DNA of 64,000 nucleotides from CAVROP01 sp050008495 (GCA_050008495.1 JBEKMN010000006.1:1-64000), one strand, 5' to 3'. Shown: positions 1 to 9,129, counted from the first letter of the stretch. Numbers and translations: made by a program. Notes: a model not told the origin generated them from the sequence alone.

Positions 1-187
1 CCACCGGCGAAGTACTCTCGAAAATGCCTCCATCTTTGCGCCGTCACACCTCAAGCGTCGAAACCGCGCTGATTCCGCCTCCCGTACGCCGCTGCTAACT
101 AGCTTTGCGAAACTGCTGCACCGCTATTCGTCGTCTTGCACTTTCATGCTCCCGGGTATAGTATGGGCGCGATTTTCGGATGAAACT
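1..187 (+). other. Left edge, upstream region of the first gene
   Basis: No complete gene. One forward frame runs from base 3 to a TAA at 96-98 and could be the last 31 codons of a gene lying mostly outside the window, but its sequence is not recognisable. The frame of the first gene is open from the window edge, yet the promoter-like element and the Tat leader both favour translation starting at 188. Confidence 0.4.
136..162 (+). promoter_or_regulatory. Candidate sigma-70-type promoter
   Basis: TTGCAC (136-141), a 15-base spacer and TATAGT (157-162) in the context GGGTATAGT. The spacer is shorter than the optimum. The same GGGTATA(A/G)T form precedes other genes in this window (3259, 23296). 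An ATG at 146 lies inside this element, so initiation at 188 is more likely. Confidence 0.4.
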
Positions 188-1588
188 ATGATCGCTCCTC
201 TCACACGCCGCAGTTTTCTTCGCACCGTCTCTGGAGGAGCAGCCGGGCTGGCTCTGACGACGGAGCTCTCTTCGCGCGCGCTGGCCTCGAGCCCGGGGTG
301 GAGGGCCGGGCTGGCACGGACGATCATCACGCCGCAGAAATCCCTTTGGATGGCGGGCTATGCGAGCCGCAAGAAGCCCTCTGAGGGTGTTATCCAGGAA
401 CTTTACGCCAAAGCCCTGGCGCTGGAGGACCAGACCGGCAAGCGAGTTGTCCTGGTGGCGAGCGATCTTCTGGGTTTTCCCGCGGCGGTTAGTCATAACA
501 TCGCCGAACGGGCGGAGAAGCAATTTCATTTGAGGCGCGACCAGTTGCTGCTGAGTTCCTCTCACACGCACTGCGGCCCGGTTATCGGCAAGATGCTCGG
601 GACCATGTACCCGATGAATTCGCAGCAGTGGGCCGACGTCGAGGAGTACACCAGCGATCTCGAGGACAAAACTGTTGCGCTGGTCGGAACCTCACTTAAG
701 TCCCTGCGACCCGCCCGATTGAGCTTTGGACACGGCAATGCCGGCTTTGCTATGAATCGCCGCGCCAGAACGAACGAAGAAGTGCTCATTGGGGTAAATA
801 AGGATGGGCCGGTGGACCATGACGTTCCGGTGCTGCGAATCGATGACAAGCATGGAAAGCTTCGGGCGGTAGTCTTGGGGTATGCGTGTCACAACACCAC
901 CGCGGTGGATATGCTGCAGTTTAACGGCGATTACGCAGGTTTTACGCAAGCCTGGCTCGAAGCGCATCATCCCGGCGCGACGGCCCTTTTCGTCGCCGGG
1001 TGCGGGGGCGATGCCAATCCCTATCCTCGTGGGATGCTCGAACTCGCCCAGCAGCACGGCGAGGAGTTGGCGGCGGCGGTGGAGAAGGTGTTGGCCGGGG
1101 AGCTTCAGCCGGTTCGCGCTCCCATAAAGACAGCTTACGAGGAGTTTCCAGTCGCCTTCGCTACTCCGCCCGGCCGGGAGGAGTTGCAGGCCCAACTCGA
1201 GAATCAGGACGTGAATCACCGGAACTGGGCTGCGGCGATGCTCAAGATACTGGATCGCGACGGCCACTTACCCAACGAGTATCCTTACCCGCTGGAAATC
1301 TGGCAGTTCAGCCAAGACCTGACGTTCATCGCGCTGGGGGGCGAAGTCGTGGTGGATTACGACTTGCGCCTGAAAAAAGAACTAGGGGCGGAGAGACTCT
1401 GGGTGGCGGCGTATTGCAACGATGTATTCGCCTACATCCCGTCATTGCGCGTGCTCAAGGAGGGCGGATACGAGGGCGGGGGCGCCATGGTCTATTACGG
1501 ACAACCGGGTCCCTTTGCGCCGAGCATCGAGGAAACGATAATCGGAAAGGTACATGATTTAATCGCACAGGTTCGCCCGTCGCCATAA
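188..1588 (+). CDS. Tat-exported neutral/alkaline ceramidase-like hydrolase
   Basis: The 466-residue product resembles the N-terminal domain of neutral/alkaline non-lysosomal ceramidases, metal-dependent amidases that cleave the N-acyl bond of ceramide-like lipids. The N-terminus is a Tat leader (TRRSFLRTV followed by a hydrophobic stretch ending near ALAS), so export in folded form is expected. Family histidines are visible in SSSHTHCGP and in GYACHNTTAV, matching the two zinc-binding histidine motifs of the family. ATG 188 is chosen over ATG 146 because it places the twin arginines close to the N-terminus and lies downstream of a promoter-like element. The true substrate cannot be read from sequence; many environmental members are annotated only by this fold. 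The next gene has a very similar leader, suggesting the two proteins act in the same compartment. Confidence 0.8.
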   Translation: MIAPLTRRSFLRTVSGGAAGLALTTELSSRALASSPGWRAGLARTIITPQKSLWMAGYASRKKPSEGVIQELYAKALALEDQTGKRVVLVASDLLGFPAAVSHNIAERAEKQFHLRRDQLLLSSSHTHCGPVIGKMLGTMYPMNSQQWADVEEYTSDLEDKTVALVGTSLKSLRPARLSFGHGNAGFAMNRRARTNEEVLIGVNKDGPVDHDVPVLRIDDKHGKLRAVVLGYACHNTTAVDMLQFNGDYAGFTQAWLEAHHPGATALFVAGCGGDANPYPRGMLELAQQHGEELAAAVEKVLAGELQPVRAPIKTAYEEFPVAFATPPGREELQAQLENQDVNHRNWAAAMLKILDRDGHLPNEYPYPLEIWQFSQDLTFIALGGEVVVDYDLRLKKELGAERLWVAAYCNDVFAYIPSLRVLKEGGYEGGGAMVYYGQPGPFAPSIEETIIGKVHDLIAQVRPSP

Positions 1589-1598
1589 CCGCAATCCA

Positions 1599-1756
1599 TG
1601 TCATTCTGAGCGAAGCGAAGAATCCCCGTAGTTCGCTCGTTCTGGGCATACAGCGCGACCCTGGGTTGAAAGGACGGTTGGCGGAACTTACAGTGCATGT
1701 CGCCTTCAGATTCCAAAAGGCAACTGCCGGGATTCTTCGCTTCGCTCAGAATGACA
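1599..1756. repeat. Inverted pair of a dispersed intergenic repeat
   Basis: Arm TGTCATTCTGAGCGAAGCG at 1599 and its reverse complement at 1729-1756 (GATTCTTCGCTTCGCTCAGA) flank about 100 bases. Related single or paired copies occur near 3171, 3341, 3411 and 54000. No transposase or open frame of note lies between the arms. The structure looks like a non-autonomous REP or MITE-like element. Confidence 0.65.
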
Positions 1757-1792
1757 GGAGAACGGCTCGCGATGCTATTTTGAGGAGGACGT

Positions 1793-3148
1793 ATGGATGA
1801 TCATCTCACGCGGCGTCATTTCCTTCGTACGATGTCCGCCGGCGCGGCGGGACTGGGGCTCACGGCCGGGCTCGCGCCGCGCGCCGTCGCATCAGGTTCG
1901 ATGGGAGAGAAGCCCGCGATCCTGGGCGGCAGGCCGGTGAGGACTGAGCCATTTCCGGCTTGGCCCATAGTCCGTGAGAACGACGAAAGAGGCTGGATGG
2001 AAGTGCTGCACTGCAGCGAGTGGTGCCGGGCCGGCAACGGCCATTTTACGACGCAATTCGAAGAGAAATGGGCGGAGACCTTGGGTGCGAAGTACTGTGT
2101 GGTGACCTCTTGCGGGACGACCGCGCTCTACACTTCGCTCAATGCCGTGGGCGTGGAACCCGGCGATGAGGTCATCCTCCCTCCTTACACCTTCGTTGCC
2201 ACACTCAATGTCATTCTGATGCAACACGCGCTGCCGGTCTTCGTGGACAGTGACCGGGAGAGTTTTCAGATCGACGCCCGCAAAATCGAGGCGAAGATCA
2301 CTTCCCGGACGCGGTGCATCATGCCGGTGCATTTGGGTGGCAACCCGGTGAATATGGATCTTGTGCTTGAGGTTGCCAAGAAACACAAGCTGCCGGTTGT
2401 CGAGGATGCCTGCCAGGCCCATACGGGCGAGTGGCGGCGGCGCCGTGTCAGCACTCTGGGCGACCTGGGTTGCTTCAGCTTTCAAGCCTCCAAGAACCTC
2501 AATTCCGGCGAGGGCGGAGCCATTCTAACCAGCAATCCGTCCCTCCACGAGTTTTCGAAGAGCTTCCAGGACCAGGGCCGGGGCCCGGCCGGAGCCGCTT
2601 TCGCGTATGCGCGTCAGGGTTCTAACCTGCGCATGACGGAATTTCAGGCTGCGCTGCTCTTGCAGCAATTGACGCGTGTGGAAGAGCAATCGCGGGTCCG
2701 CGAAAAGAATGCCCAGTACCTCACCAGCTTGTTACGCGAGATTCCGGGAATCTCTCCTGCCCGCATGTACGACGGCACGACGAGGAACGGTTATCACCTC
2801 TACATGTTCCGGTACGACCAAGCGCACTTCGACGGTCTGCCGCGGACGCGCTTTCTCCAGGCATTAGAGAAAGAGGGAATTCCCTGCTCGGGCGGCTACG
2901 CGCCGCTAAACAAAGAGCCTTTCATCAAGGTGACACTCAATTCCCGCGTCTACCGCAAAATGTACTCGGAACGCGACCTTGCCGGCTGGGAAGAGCACAA
3001 CGCCTGCCCGGAGAACGACAAGCTCTGCGGAGAAGCTGTCTGGTTTTTCCAGACCATGTTGCTCGGTCCGCGGCGCGATATGGACGACATCGCGGAGGCA
3101 GTCCGGAAGATCCAGCAGCACGCGGTGGAATTGCGATCCCGGTCCTGA
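1793..3148 (+). CDS. DegT/DnrJ/EryC1/StrS-type PLP aminotransferase with Tat leader
   Basis: The 451-residue product matches the DegT/DnrJ/EryC1/StrS fold-type I aminotransferases, which normally transaminate keto-sugars of nucleotide-linked intermediates in the cytoplasm. The PLP-binding lysine is K234 in QASKNLNSGEGG, and the family motifs TSCGTTAL, PPYTFVAT and VEDACQAHTG are all present. Unusually, it begins with a Tat signal (LTRRHFLRTMSAGAAGLGL), near-identical in style to that of the preceding ceramidase-like gene. If functional, the protein would be folded with its cofactor before export. A strong AGGAGG sits just before ATG 1793. Acting outside the cytoplasm, the enzyme could not easily reach nucleotide sugars, so substrate and role are open. 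The aminotransferase family call is secure; the localisation is inferred. Confidence 0.88.
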   Translation: MDDHLTRRHFLRTMSAGAAGLGLTAGLAPRAVASGSMGEKPAILGGRPVRTEPFPAWPIVRENDERGWMEVLHCSEWCRAGNGHFTTQFEEKWAETLGAKYCVVTSCGTTALYTSLNAVGVEPGDEVILPPYTFVATLNVILMQHALPVFVDSDRESFQIDARKIEAKITSRTRCIMPVHLGGNPVNMDLVLEVAKKHKLPVVEDACQAHTGEWRRRRVSTLGDLGCFSFQASKNLNSGEGGAILTSNPSLHEFSKSFQDQGRGPAGAAFAYARQGSNLRMTEFQAALLLQQLTRVEEQSRVREKNAQYLTSLLREIPGISPARMYDGTTRNGYHLYMFRYDQAHFDGLPRTRFLQALEKEGIPCSGGYAPLNKEPFIKVTLNSRVYRKMYSERDLAGWEEHNACPENDKLCGEAVWFFQTMLLGPRRDMDDIAEAVRKIQQHAVELRSRS

Positions 3149-3498
3149 GAAGGTGTGAAAAAAACGCGCTGTCATGTTGAGCGCAGCGAAGAATCTGCAT
3201 TGGGTTGGGCTTTGCCGAGCTGGTCAACTGAACTCGCCGATACAAACCCGGCTCGGGGTATAATGTGCGCTCCTTATCCCGCTTCGTGGACTCGCTTGGC
3301 GCCCAGCGAGACGCGACGAGGACGAGAAGAGACTGGAAGCCTGTCATCCTGAGCGAAGCGAAGGATGTCTGCAGTTGTTTGTAAATCTTCAAACTCAAAC
3401 CGAATGGCGGAGATCCTTCGCACCGCTCACGACGACAGCCGACCGGTTTCCTGGCAGCTTTGGAGGGCGGCCTTTTTTGTTTGAAGAGGAGATGAGCG
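3149..3498 (+). other. Repeat-rich intergenic region with candidate promoter
   Basis: 350 bases without a gene. Repeat arms lie at 3171-3196 and 3341-3368 (forward) and about 3411-3440 (degraded reverse arm). A TATAAT at 3259-3264, in the context GGGGTATAATG, is a candidate -10 for the downstream gene; no convincing -35 is visible. Confidence 0.5.
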
Positions 3499-4617
3499 AT
3501 GCGCAAACTTCCCAGGGATCGAATGACCGCGCGGCAGCGCATTGAATGCACGCTGCGGGGTGAGTTGCCCGACCGGTTACCCGTCTTCGACCTCATTCAG
3601 CACATACCGCTGATTGAATATGTCACCGGTGAGAAGGTGACCTTGCAGAATGGCTTGGACCTGGTTTGCAGAACCATCGGCGAACGGCTGGATATCACGC
3701 GCGGAATTGCGGCTCCCGTGGAAGAAAAGCTCATCCGCCACGACGATGGCTTCGTTTACAAACAGGAGTGGTGGACCACCTGGCTCATCGACCGTCCCTT
3801 CAACGATGTGGAGGGGTTGCTCAATTACATCCCTCGCAACATCGAGGAGCTGCACAATCGCAAGTTCGGCGACATGTTCACCTTTGCCGGAAAGAGCAAC
3901 GTCTGGGGAGCTTCTTCCAAATCACCGCGCGAGCAGTTCCTGGAGTTGCAGGAAAAAGTTGGCGAGAATACGGTGATTTTTCCCAACGAGAGCCCGGTGG
4001 GGCTGGACACCGCGCACGTGCGGGCGGGGCTGGATCTGTTCGTTTATGCCTACGCGGAGAATCCCCAACTCGTCTCGGATTGGCTGGAAGCGCTGAACTG
4101 GGCGGAGATCCAGCGCGTCCACGAGACGGCGGACGCCACCCTGTCTCCCGTCGCCCTGGTCTTTGCGGACATCGCCAGCACGGAGCAGATATTCTTCTCT
4201 CCCGCGTTTCTGCGCAAGGAGTTTTTCCCGCGACTGATCAAACTGGTCGAAGCCTGGCACCTGCACGGGATCAAAGTGATCTACCACTCGGACGGCAACC
4301 TGTGGGCTATCTTGGATGATTTCCGCCAGGCCGGCATCGAGGGGATCAATCCGCTGGAACCACTCTCCAAAATGTATGCGGGCGACGTGCGAAAGGCTTA
4401 CCCGGAATGGATCTTGATGGGGGGAATTGACGTCTCGCAGTTGCTGCCTTTCGGCACCGAAGCCGAAGTCCGCCAGACCGTGCGAAAGACCATCGACGAC
4501 GCGGGAGCTAACGGGCGATTCTGGATCGGCTCGACCACCGAGATTCATCCTGCCGCCAGGCTCGAAAATGTCCTCGCGATGTGGGACGAGATCGAGAAGT
4601 ACGGCTACTATGAGTGA
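3499..4617 (+). CDS. Uroporphyrinogen decarboxylase (URO-D) family protein
   Basis: The 372-residue product has the URO-D / corrinoid methyltransferase TIM-barrel pattern: an N-terminal TARQRIECTLRGELPDRLP stretch, a central VYHSDG-type strand (IYHSDGNLW) and a C-terminal HPAARLENVLAMWDEI helix. True haem-pathway HemE proteins have a different N-terminus, and this variant is common in genomic islands of environmental bacteria with either methyltransferase or unknown roles. GAGGAG lies 7-8 bases before ATG 3499. The gene is downstream of two Tat-leader genes on the same strand, but 350 bases of repeats intervene, so co-transcription is doubtful. It has no signal peptide. I am confident of the superfamily, not of the reaction. 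Confidence 0.78.
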   Translation: MRKLPRDRMTARQRIECTLRGELPDRLPVFDLIQHIPLIEYVTGEKVTLQNGLDLVCRTIGERLDITRGIAAPVEEKLIRHDDGFVYKQEWWTTWLIDRPFNDVEGLLNYIPRNIEELHNRKFGDMFTFAGKSNVWGASSKSPREQFLELQEKVGENTVIFPNESPVGLDTAHVRAGLDLFVYAYAENPQLVSDWLEALNWAEIQRVHETADATLSPVALVFADIASTEQIFFSPAFLRKEFFPRLIKLVEAWHLHGIKVIYHSDGNLWAILDDFRQAGIEGINPLEPLSKMYAGDVRKAYPEWILMGGIDVSQLLPFGTEAEVRQTVRKTIDDAGANGRFWIGSTTEIHPAARLENVLAMWDEIEKYGYYE

Positions 4618-4700
4618 CGCGGTGCAAGTGACAGGAGAGGAAGCGCCGCTAACGCACCCTACGGGCGACAGAATTCGACCCGCGGCGTGAGCCGTCATTG

Positions 4701-4834
4701 TATAATCGCCTTGGGGCAGGAATCCTAAATGGAAACTCGTGCAAGAGTCCGGAGCGTTAACGCCCCGTATTGAAATGGCAGGCGAGAGGCCAAACGCGTC
4801 CGTTCATGGTAGGGCAGCGCCCGGACGGAATCCG
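4701..4834 (+). promoter_or_regulatory. Candidate promoter and structured 5' leader
   Basis: TATAAT at 4701-4706 is followed by roughly 125 bases rich in complementary segments: GGGGC (4713-4717) with GCCCC (4762-4766), the palindrome GCGTTAACGC (4754-4763), and CGTCCG (4798-4803) with CGGACG (4822-4827). The reading frame is open through this stretch, but its translation is unlike a protein N-terminus and precedes a clean signal peptide. It may be a structured mRNA leader. It matches no riboswitch consensus I know. Confidence 0.35.
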
Positions 4835-7507
4835 GTGTCGCCCCGGAGGGAAGGCGAGTGGGAAATTACTCTATATCGCACCGGAGTCACCCTGCTCTTC
4901 CTGGGCGCAATCGTAGCCGCCATGCCGATGTCCAGCGGGCGCGCGGCGGTGCAAACGAAACGCGCGCAGAGTGCTTCGGCGGCGAGTTTGGCCCCGATTA
5001 CCGTTGACTATCCCCAGGACGGTTCGATTTTCCCACCGGAGATTACCCCACCCACTTTCATCTGGCACGATGGGGTGAAGAATGCCACCCACTGGAAGAT
5101 CGTTTTCGCGTTCGCCGATGGATCGGCTCACCTGCGAGCCGATTCTGCCGGCGAGCGGTGGGCCATCGGCGAGATCGATCAGCGCTGCGTCTCTTCCACG
5201 AATGAATTGCCGAAGCTGACGCCGGAGCAGGCGGCAGCCCACACCTGGATTCCCGAAGTGGGGGTCTGGGAGGCGATCAAGAAACACTCCGTCGCGGGCG
5301 CCGCGGTAGTGACCATCAGCGGTTTCAGCGCGCAGGACGCCAAGCATGCGGTGTCCAGCGGCCGCATGACGATGCGCACGTCGAAGGACCCGGTTGACGC
5401 ACCCGTCTTTTATCGCGACGTACCCCTGATGCCCTCCGATACTCAAAAGGGGATCATCAAGCCTCTGGATCCGGCGGCAATCCCGCTCATCCAGTGGCGG
5501 CTCCGCGACATCGGGAAAACCCAGAGCCGAGTAGTCCTGAAGAACATGCCCACCTGCGCCAATTGCCATTCTTTTTCCAGGGATGGCAGAACTATGGGAA
5601 TGGACATGGACGGCCCCGCGAACGACAAGGGATTGTACGCCGTCGTTCCGGTTAAGCCGCAGATGACCATCAACACCAGCGACATGATTACATGGAATCC
5701 CTCCAACGACCGGCAGATCAGCCTGAATCGTGTGGGATTCATGTCGCAGGTTTCCCCGGACGGAAAGTATGTAGTGACCACGGTGAACACCGCCGAACGG
5801 TCTACACAAAGCAACTACTACGTGGTCAATTTCAAAGACTATCGCTTTCTCCAGGTGTTTTATCCCACCCGCGGGATTCTGGCCTGGTACAGCCGTGAGA
5901 CCGGCCGGCGCGAACCTTTGCCGGGCGCAGACGATCCCGGATACGTCCAGGCCGACGGTGTCTGGAGCCCGGACGGCAGTTACCTGGTCTTTGCCCGGGC
6001 GGAGGCCAAGGACCCCTACCCGCCGGACGGGAAAATGGCGTCATACGCCAACGATCCGGTTGAGTTACAGATCCAGTACAACCTCTATCGCGTTCCCTTT
6101 AATGGGGGGCGAGGGGGAAAGGCCGAGGCCATTGCGGGCGCTTCCGACAATGGCATGAGCAACACATTTCCGAAAGTCTCGCCGGATGGGCGCTGGATCG
6201 TGTTCGTTAAGTGCCACAACGGGCAGTTGATGCGTCCCGACAGCCAGCTTTGGATCGTCCCGGCGCAGGGCGGGGAAGCAAGGCGCATGCGCTGCAATAC
6301 CTCGATCATGAATTCCTGGCACAGCTTCTCGCCCAACGGGCGCTGGCTGGTCTTTTCCTCGAAGAGCCGGTCGCCTTATACGCAGATGTATCTCACCCAC
6401 ATCGATGAGCAGGGCAACGACAGCCCCGCGATCCTCATTGACAACGCCACAGCCGCCAATCGTGCTGTCAACATCCCCGAGTTCGTGAACATACCTCAAG
6501 ACGGCCTCATGGCCATCGCCACTCCCGCCGTCGACATGTACAAGAAATTCGACCATGCGGCGGAATTGGGAGAGAAGGGCGAGTACGACGCGGCTATCGT
6601 TGAGTGGAGAGAACTCCTGTCGACAAATCCTGATGATGCCCGCATTCACAGCAACCTGGGGTCCGCTCTGGCACAACTGGGCCGATACGAGGAAGCTATC
6701 CCTGAGTTCGAGAAAGCGCTGGAGCTTAACGCCCAATACCGGGAGATTTACCACAACCTCGGCCGCACCCTGCTGGCGGCAGGACGCCCCGACGACGCCA
6801 TTCTGATTCTTCAGAAAGGCCTGCAGTATTACCCCGAATCCCCGGACCTTCACAACCACCTGGGCCTTGCACTGGTCAGCAAGAATCGCCTGGATGAGGC
6901 GAAGGTGGAGTTTGAAAAGACGTTGGAAATAAGCCCCAATGACGTCGTTGCTCACTTCGTCCTCGGTAAGACGTTCGCGCAAGAAGATGATTGGGATGCA
7001 GCCATCGCACAGTTCCGGGAGGCGTTGCGCCTGGGCCCCGAAAGTGAATTGGCGCACTTCAACCTCGGCACCGCCCTCCGGCACAAGGGTGACTGGGATG
7101 GAGCGATCACGGAATACCGTGAGGCGCTGCGCTTGAATCCGAAGGACGACTCTGCCCACTGGGAACTGGGTAATGCGCTAACCCGGAAGAGCGACTGGGA
7201 CGGGGCGATTGCGGAAGAACGTGAAGCGCTGCGCCTGAACCCCAACCGCGACGATGCGCACGCCTTGCTGGGCGCGGTGCTGGGGAAAAGAGGCGATTGG
7301 GACGGCGACATCGCGGAAGAGCGCGAGGCGCTGCGCCTGAATCCGAAGAACGCACAGGCGCATTACACCCTGGGTTTCGCGTTCGAGGGAAAGGGAGACC
7401 CTCATGACGCGCTCGAGGAGTATCGCATCGCCTACGAACTCAACCCTCAAGGCCGTGGATTTCGCCAAGCCTACGAGCGCCTCCGGGCGCAGACCAGCCA
7501 GCCCTAG
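4835..7507 (+). CDS. Exported haem c / TolB-like beta-propeller / TPR fusion protein
   Basis: From GTG 4835 the product is 890 residues: a short basic n-region, a hydrophobic signal segment (TGVTLLFLGAIVAA), a single c-type haem motif CANCH at residues 241-245, four or more PD40/WD40-like strands (QVSPDGKYVV, VWSPDGSYLVF, KVSPDGRWIVF, SFSPNGRWLVF), then about nine TPR units from residue ~573 to the end. The haem motif predicts periplasmic maturation; the propeller and TPRs suggest a scaffold for protein interactions. Longer starts at GTG 4739 and ATG 4775 are possible but would put a non-signal-like stretch ahead of the signal peptide. Similar three-part proteins exist in Acidobacteriota and Planctomycetota without assigned function. 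The last TPRs are nearly identical at DNA level. Confidence 0.72.
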   Translation: MSPRREGEWEITLYRTGVTLLFLGAIVAAMPMSSGRAAVQTKRAQSASAASLAPITVDYPQDGSIFPPEITPPTFIWHDGVKNATHWKIVFAFADGSAHLRADSAGERWAIGEIDQRCVSSTNELPKLTPEQAAAHTWIPEVGVWEAIKKHSVAGAAVVTISGFSAQDAKHAVSSGRMTMRTSKDPVDAPVFYRDVPLMPSDTQKGIIKPLDPAAIPLIQWRLRDIGKTQSRVVLKNMPTCANCHSFSRDGRTMGMDMDGPANDKGLYAVVPVKPQMTINTSDMITWNPSNDRQISLNRVGFMSQVSPDGKYVVTTVNTAERSTQSNYYVVNFKDYRFLQVFYPTRGILAWYSRETGRREPLPGADDPGYVQADGVWSPDGSYLVFARAEAKDPYPPDGKMASYANDPVELQIQYNLYRVPFNGGRGGKAEAIAGASDNGMSNTFPKVSPDGRWIVFVKCHNGQLMRPDSQLWIVPAQGGEARRMRCNTSIMNSWHSFSPNGRWLVFSSKSRSPYTQMYLTHIDEQGNDSPAILIDNATAANRAVNIPEFVNIPQDGLMAIATPAVDMYKKFDHAAELGEKGEYDAAIVEWRELLSTNPDDARIHSNLGSALAQLGRYEEAIPEFEKALELNAQYREIYHNLGRTLLAAGRPDDAILILQKGLQYYPESPDLHNHLGLALVSKNRLDEAKVEFEKTLEISPNDVVAHFVLGKTFAQEDDWDAAIAQFREALRLGPESELAHFNLGTALRHKGDWDGAITEYREALRLNPKDDSAHWELGNALTRKSDWDGAIAEEREALRLNPNRDDAHALLGAVLGKRGDWDGDIAEEREALRLNPKNAQAHYTLGFAFEGKGDPHDALEEYRIAYELNPQGRGFRQAYERLRAQTSQP
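6989..7396 (+). repeat. Tandem 102-bp coding repeats (TPR units)
   Basis: Four units start at 6989, 7091, 7193 and 7295, exactly 102 bases (34 codons) apart. Each opens with GA(T/C)TGGGA(T/C)G and carries a conserved GCGCTGCGC(C/T)TGAA block. The last three are the most alike, pointing to recent unit duplication. Confidence 0.8.
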
Positions 7508-7569
7508 GACGCTGCGGCGCGATGCAGGCGCGGTCCCGTTTGCCCCCCAACAAACGCCTGACTGTCCGT

Positions 7570-8766
7570 TCAAGGGTTCTTAGGGCCCCCGGCGGGCGTG
7601 GGCGAGACGACCTGATTCAAGATCTCCGAAGCTGTCTGCCGCTTGACCCTGTTCAACTTCTCAACTTCTGCCAGTTCTTTCTCGCCTTCCGGCTTTTGGC
7701 CTGCCTGAATCAGGGTCTTGCCTAGCCAGTAATGTGCCTCTTCTCGGTCCGGCATTCTTTCGACTGCCAGACGCATGAAAGGGATGGCATCCTGGTAGTG
7801 TCCGGACTCTGCCAAAGCGCGTCCCATGTCCAGGTCCGCCTCGCCGTAAGCAGGCTTCAAGCGCAACGCCATGCGGAAGTAATTCTCCGCCGGCCCGAAC
7901 TGCTTGTTCCGCAGCGCGATGTCTCCCAGGTAAAAGTAGGGCTCAGCAAGATTTGGGGAGATGCGAGTCTCGCCCTGGAGTGGTTCCACGGCTTCCGAGT
8001 AGCGTTTCCATCTCCAATACAGGTATCCCAGCATCAAGTGCAGTTCAGGGACTTGGGGGGACGCCGCAATGGCCTGCTTGAATTCCGCTTCGGCTTTCTG
8101 TGGCTGGCTGGCCGTGTCGTAAGCTTCGCCGAGCATCTCATGGATATAGAGGGAATCAGGGTGGGTCTTGAGCAGTTGCGCCGCTGCCTCAAGGGACTTC
8201 GCCGGCGCTCCGGCGTTGTGGTAATCCTTGGCAAGAATGAAGAGGACTTTTTCGTCGTCAGGGCGTGACCGCCGCACGACCTCGAGTTCTTGAATCGAGT
8301 GGTCCCACTGCTTAAGATCGAAGTAGCACACCCCCATTAGATAAAGGGCATCGACGGCGTGCTGGGGATCGGCCCTGCCCTCCTCAAGAGGGGCAATCGC
8401 TGCTCGCGGTTCACCGGCGTTGAAGAGAGCCAGCCCCAGGTTGAAGCTGATGGCCGGGTCCTGCGGTCTCAGGTCGTGTGCCTTCTGGAAGGCAGCCGCC
8501 GCTTCGCGAAACTTATGTTCCTGAAAATACAGGGCGGCCAGGTTGTTGTGGGCTGCCGCGGATTTGGGATCGAGGGCAAGGCCTGCACGGTACTCTCGCA
8601 CGGCCTCCTCGATCTTGCCGCTTTGGGCTAGCTGGCCGGCTCGCGCAAAGTGCTGGGCAGCGGACTCTTGGGAAGTTGCGAAGCCTGCTCCCAGCGCCAG
8701 CACCACAAACACCCAGAGCCAGGAACTACCCAGGGTCGTTTTTCTCGCACCTGTTGCGGCCCTCAT
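7570..8766 (-). CDS. Exported TPR-repeat protein
   Basis: The 398-residue product starts with a signal peptide (basic MRAATGARK, hydrophobic LWVFVVLALGAGFA) followed almost entirely by tetratricopeptide repeats: AAQHFARAGQLAQSGKIEEA, then NNLAALYFQEHKFREAAAAF, FNLGLALFNAGEPRAAIAPL and others, to about residue 370. TPR arrays form curved helical surfaces that bind other proteins, so a periplasmic adaptor role is likely, but no partner is evident. It converges on the haem c/TPR fusion gene with a 62-base gap and is divergent from the TonB receptor across a 363-base region. No enzymatic domain is visible. Confidence 0.8.
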   Translation of the reverse strand: MRAATGARKTTLGSSWLWVFVVLALGAGFATSQESAAQHFARAGQLAQSGKIEEAVREYRAGLALDPKSAAAHNNLAALYFQEHKFREAAAAFQKAHDLRPQDPAISFNLGLALFNAGEPRAAIAPLEEGRADPQHAVDALYLMGVCYFDLKQWDHSIQELEVVRRSRPDDEKVLFILAKDYHNAGAPAKSLEAAAQLLKTHPDSLYIHEMLGEAYDTASQPQKAEAEFKQAIAASPQVPELHLMLGYLYWRWKRYSEAVEPLQGETRISPNLAEPYFYLGDIALRNKQFGPAENYFRMALRLKPAYGEADLDMGRALAESGHYQDAIPFMRLAVERMPDREEAHYWLGKTLIQAGQKPEGEKELAEVEKLNRVKRQTASEILNQVVSPTPAGGPKNP

Positions 8767-9129
8767 GGCGCGATTTTAGCACATGACGTGAGAGCACAGG
8801 CATCCTTGTCTGCGGCAAAAAGCCCCCTGCCACCCCCGCTACCGGAACGCGGCGCTCGTATGACTGATGGGATCTTATAACGGATTCTTCTTGACAGCAT
8901 AGTTCCTTTGTGGCATACAGAATTAGTTGTTCGTTTAATGTGCACTTTGTCCGACCGGCGTCCTTGCTGGCCGGACTTGCCGGCAACCGGGGTAGGGTTG
9001 CCGATTCCCCTTTTCCGTCGGGTTTTGAACTAGGGCTGAACTGCCACAGCATATTTGTGTGCCGGACCTTCGGCACGCTACAAAACTTTCTGCGACTGCA
9101 TCGAGCAAAGCTGCCTAAAGGAGGCGGAA
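8767..9129 (+). other. Divergent intergenic region, promoter of the TonB receptor
   Basis: A perfect -35 hexamer TTGACA lies at 8891-8896, with only weak -10 candidates about 17 bases on. A hairpin GTGCCG-GACCTT-CGGCAC occupies 9059-9076, about 55 bases before the receptor start, and could shape the mRNA leader. No gene is seen here. Confidence 0.45.

Noticed and set aside
4701..4834. Known riboswitch or group II intron fragment
   Set aside because: I tried cobalamin, TPP, glycine, c-di-GMP and group II intron motifs; none fits. It is kept only as an unidentified structured leader.
9055..9129. Longer N-terminus of the TonB receptor
   Set aside because: It would read through a hairpin; ATG 9130 has AAAGGAGG and starts a signal peptide directly.
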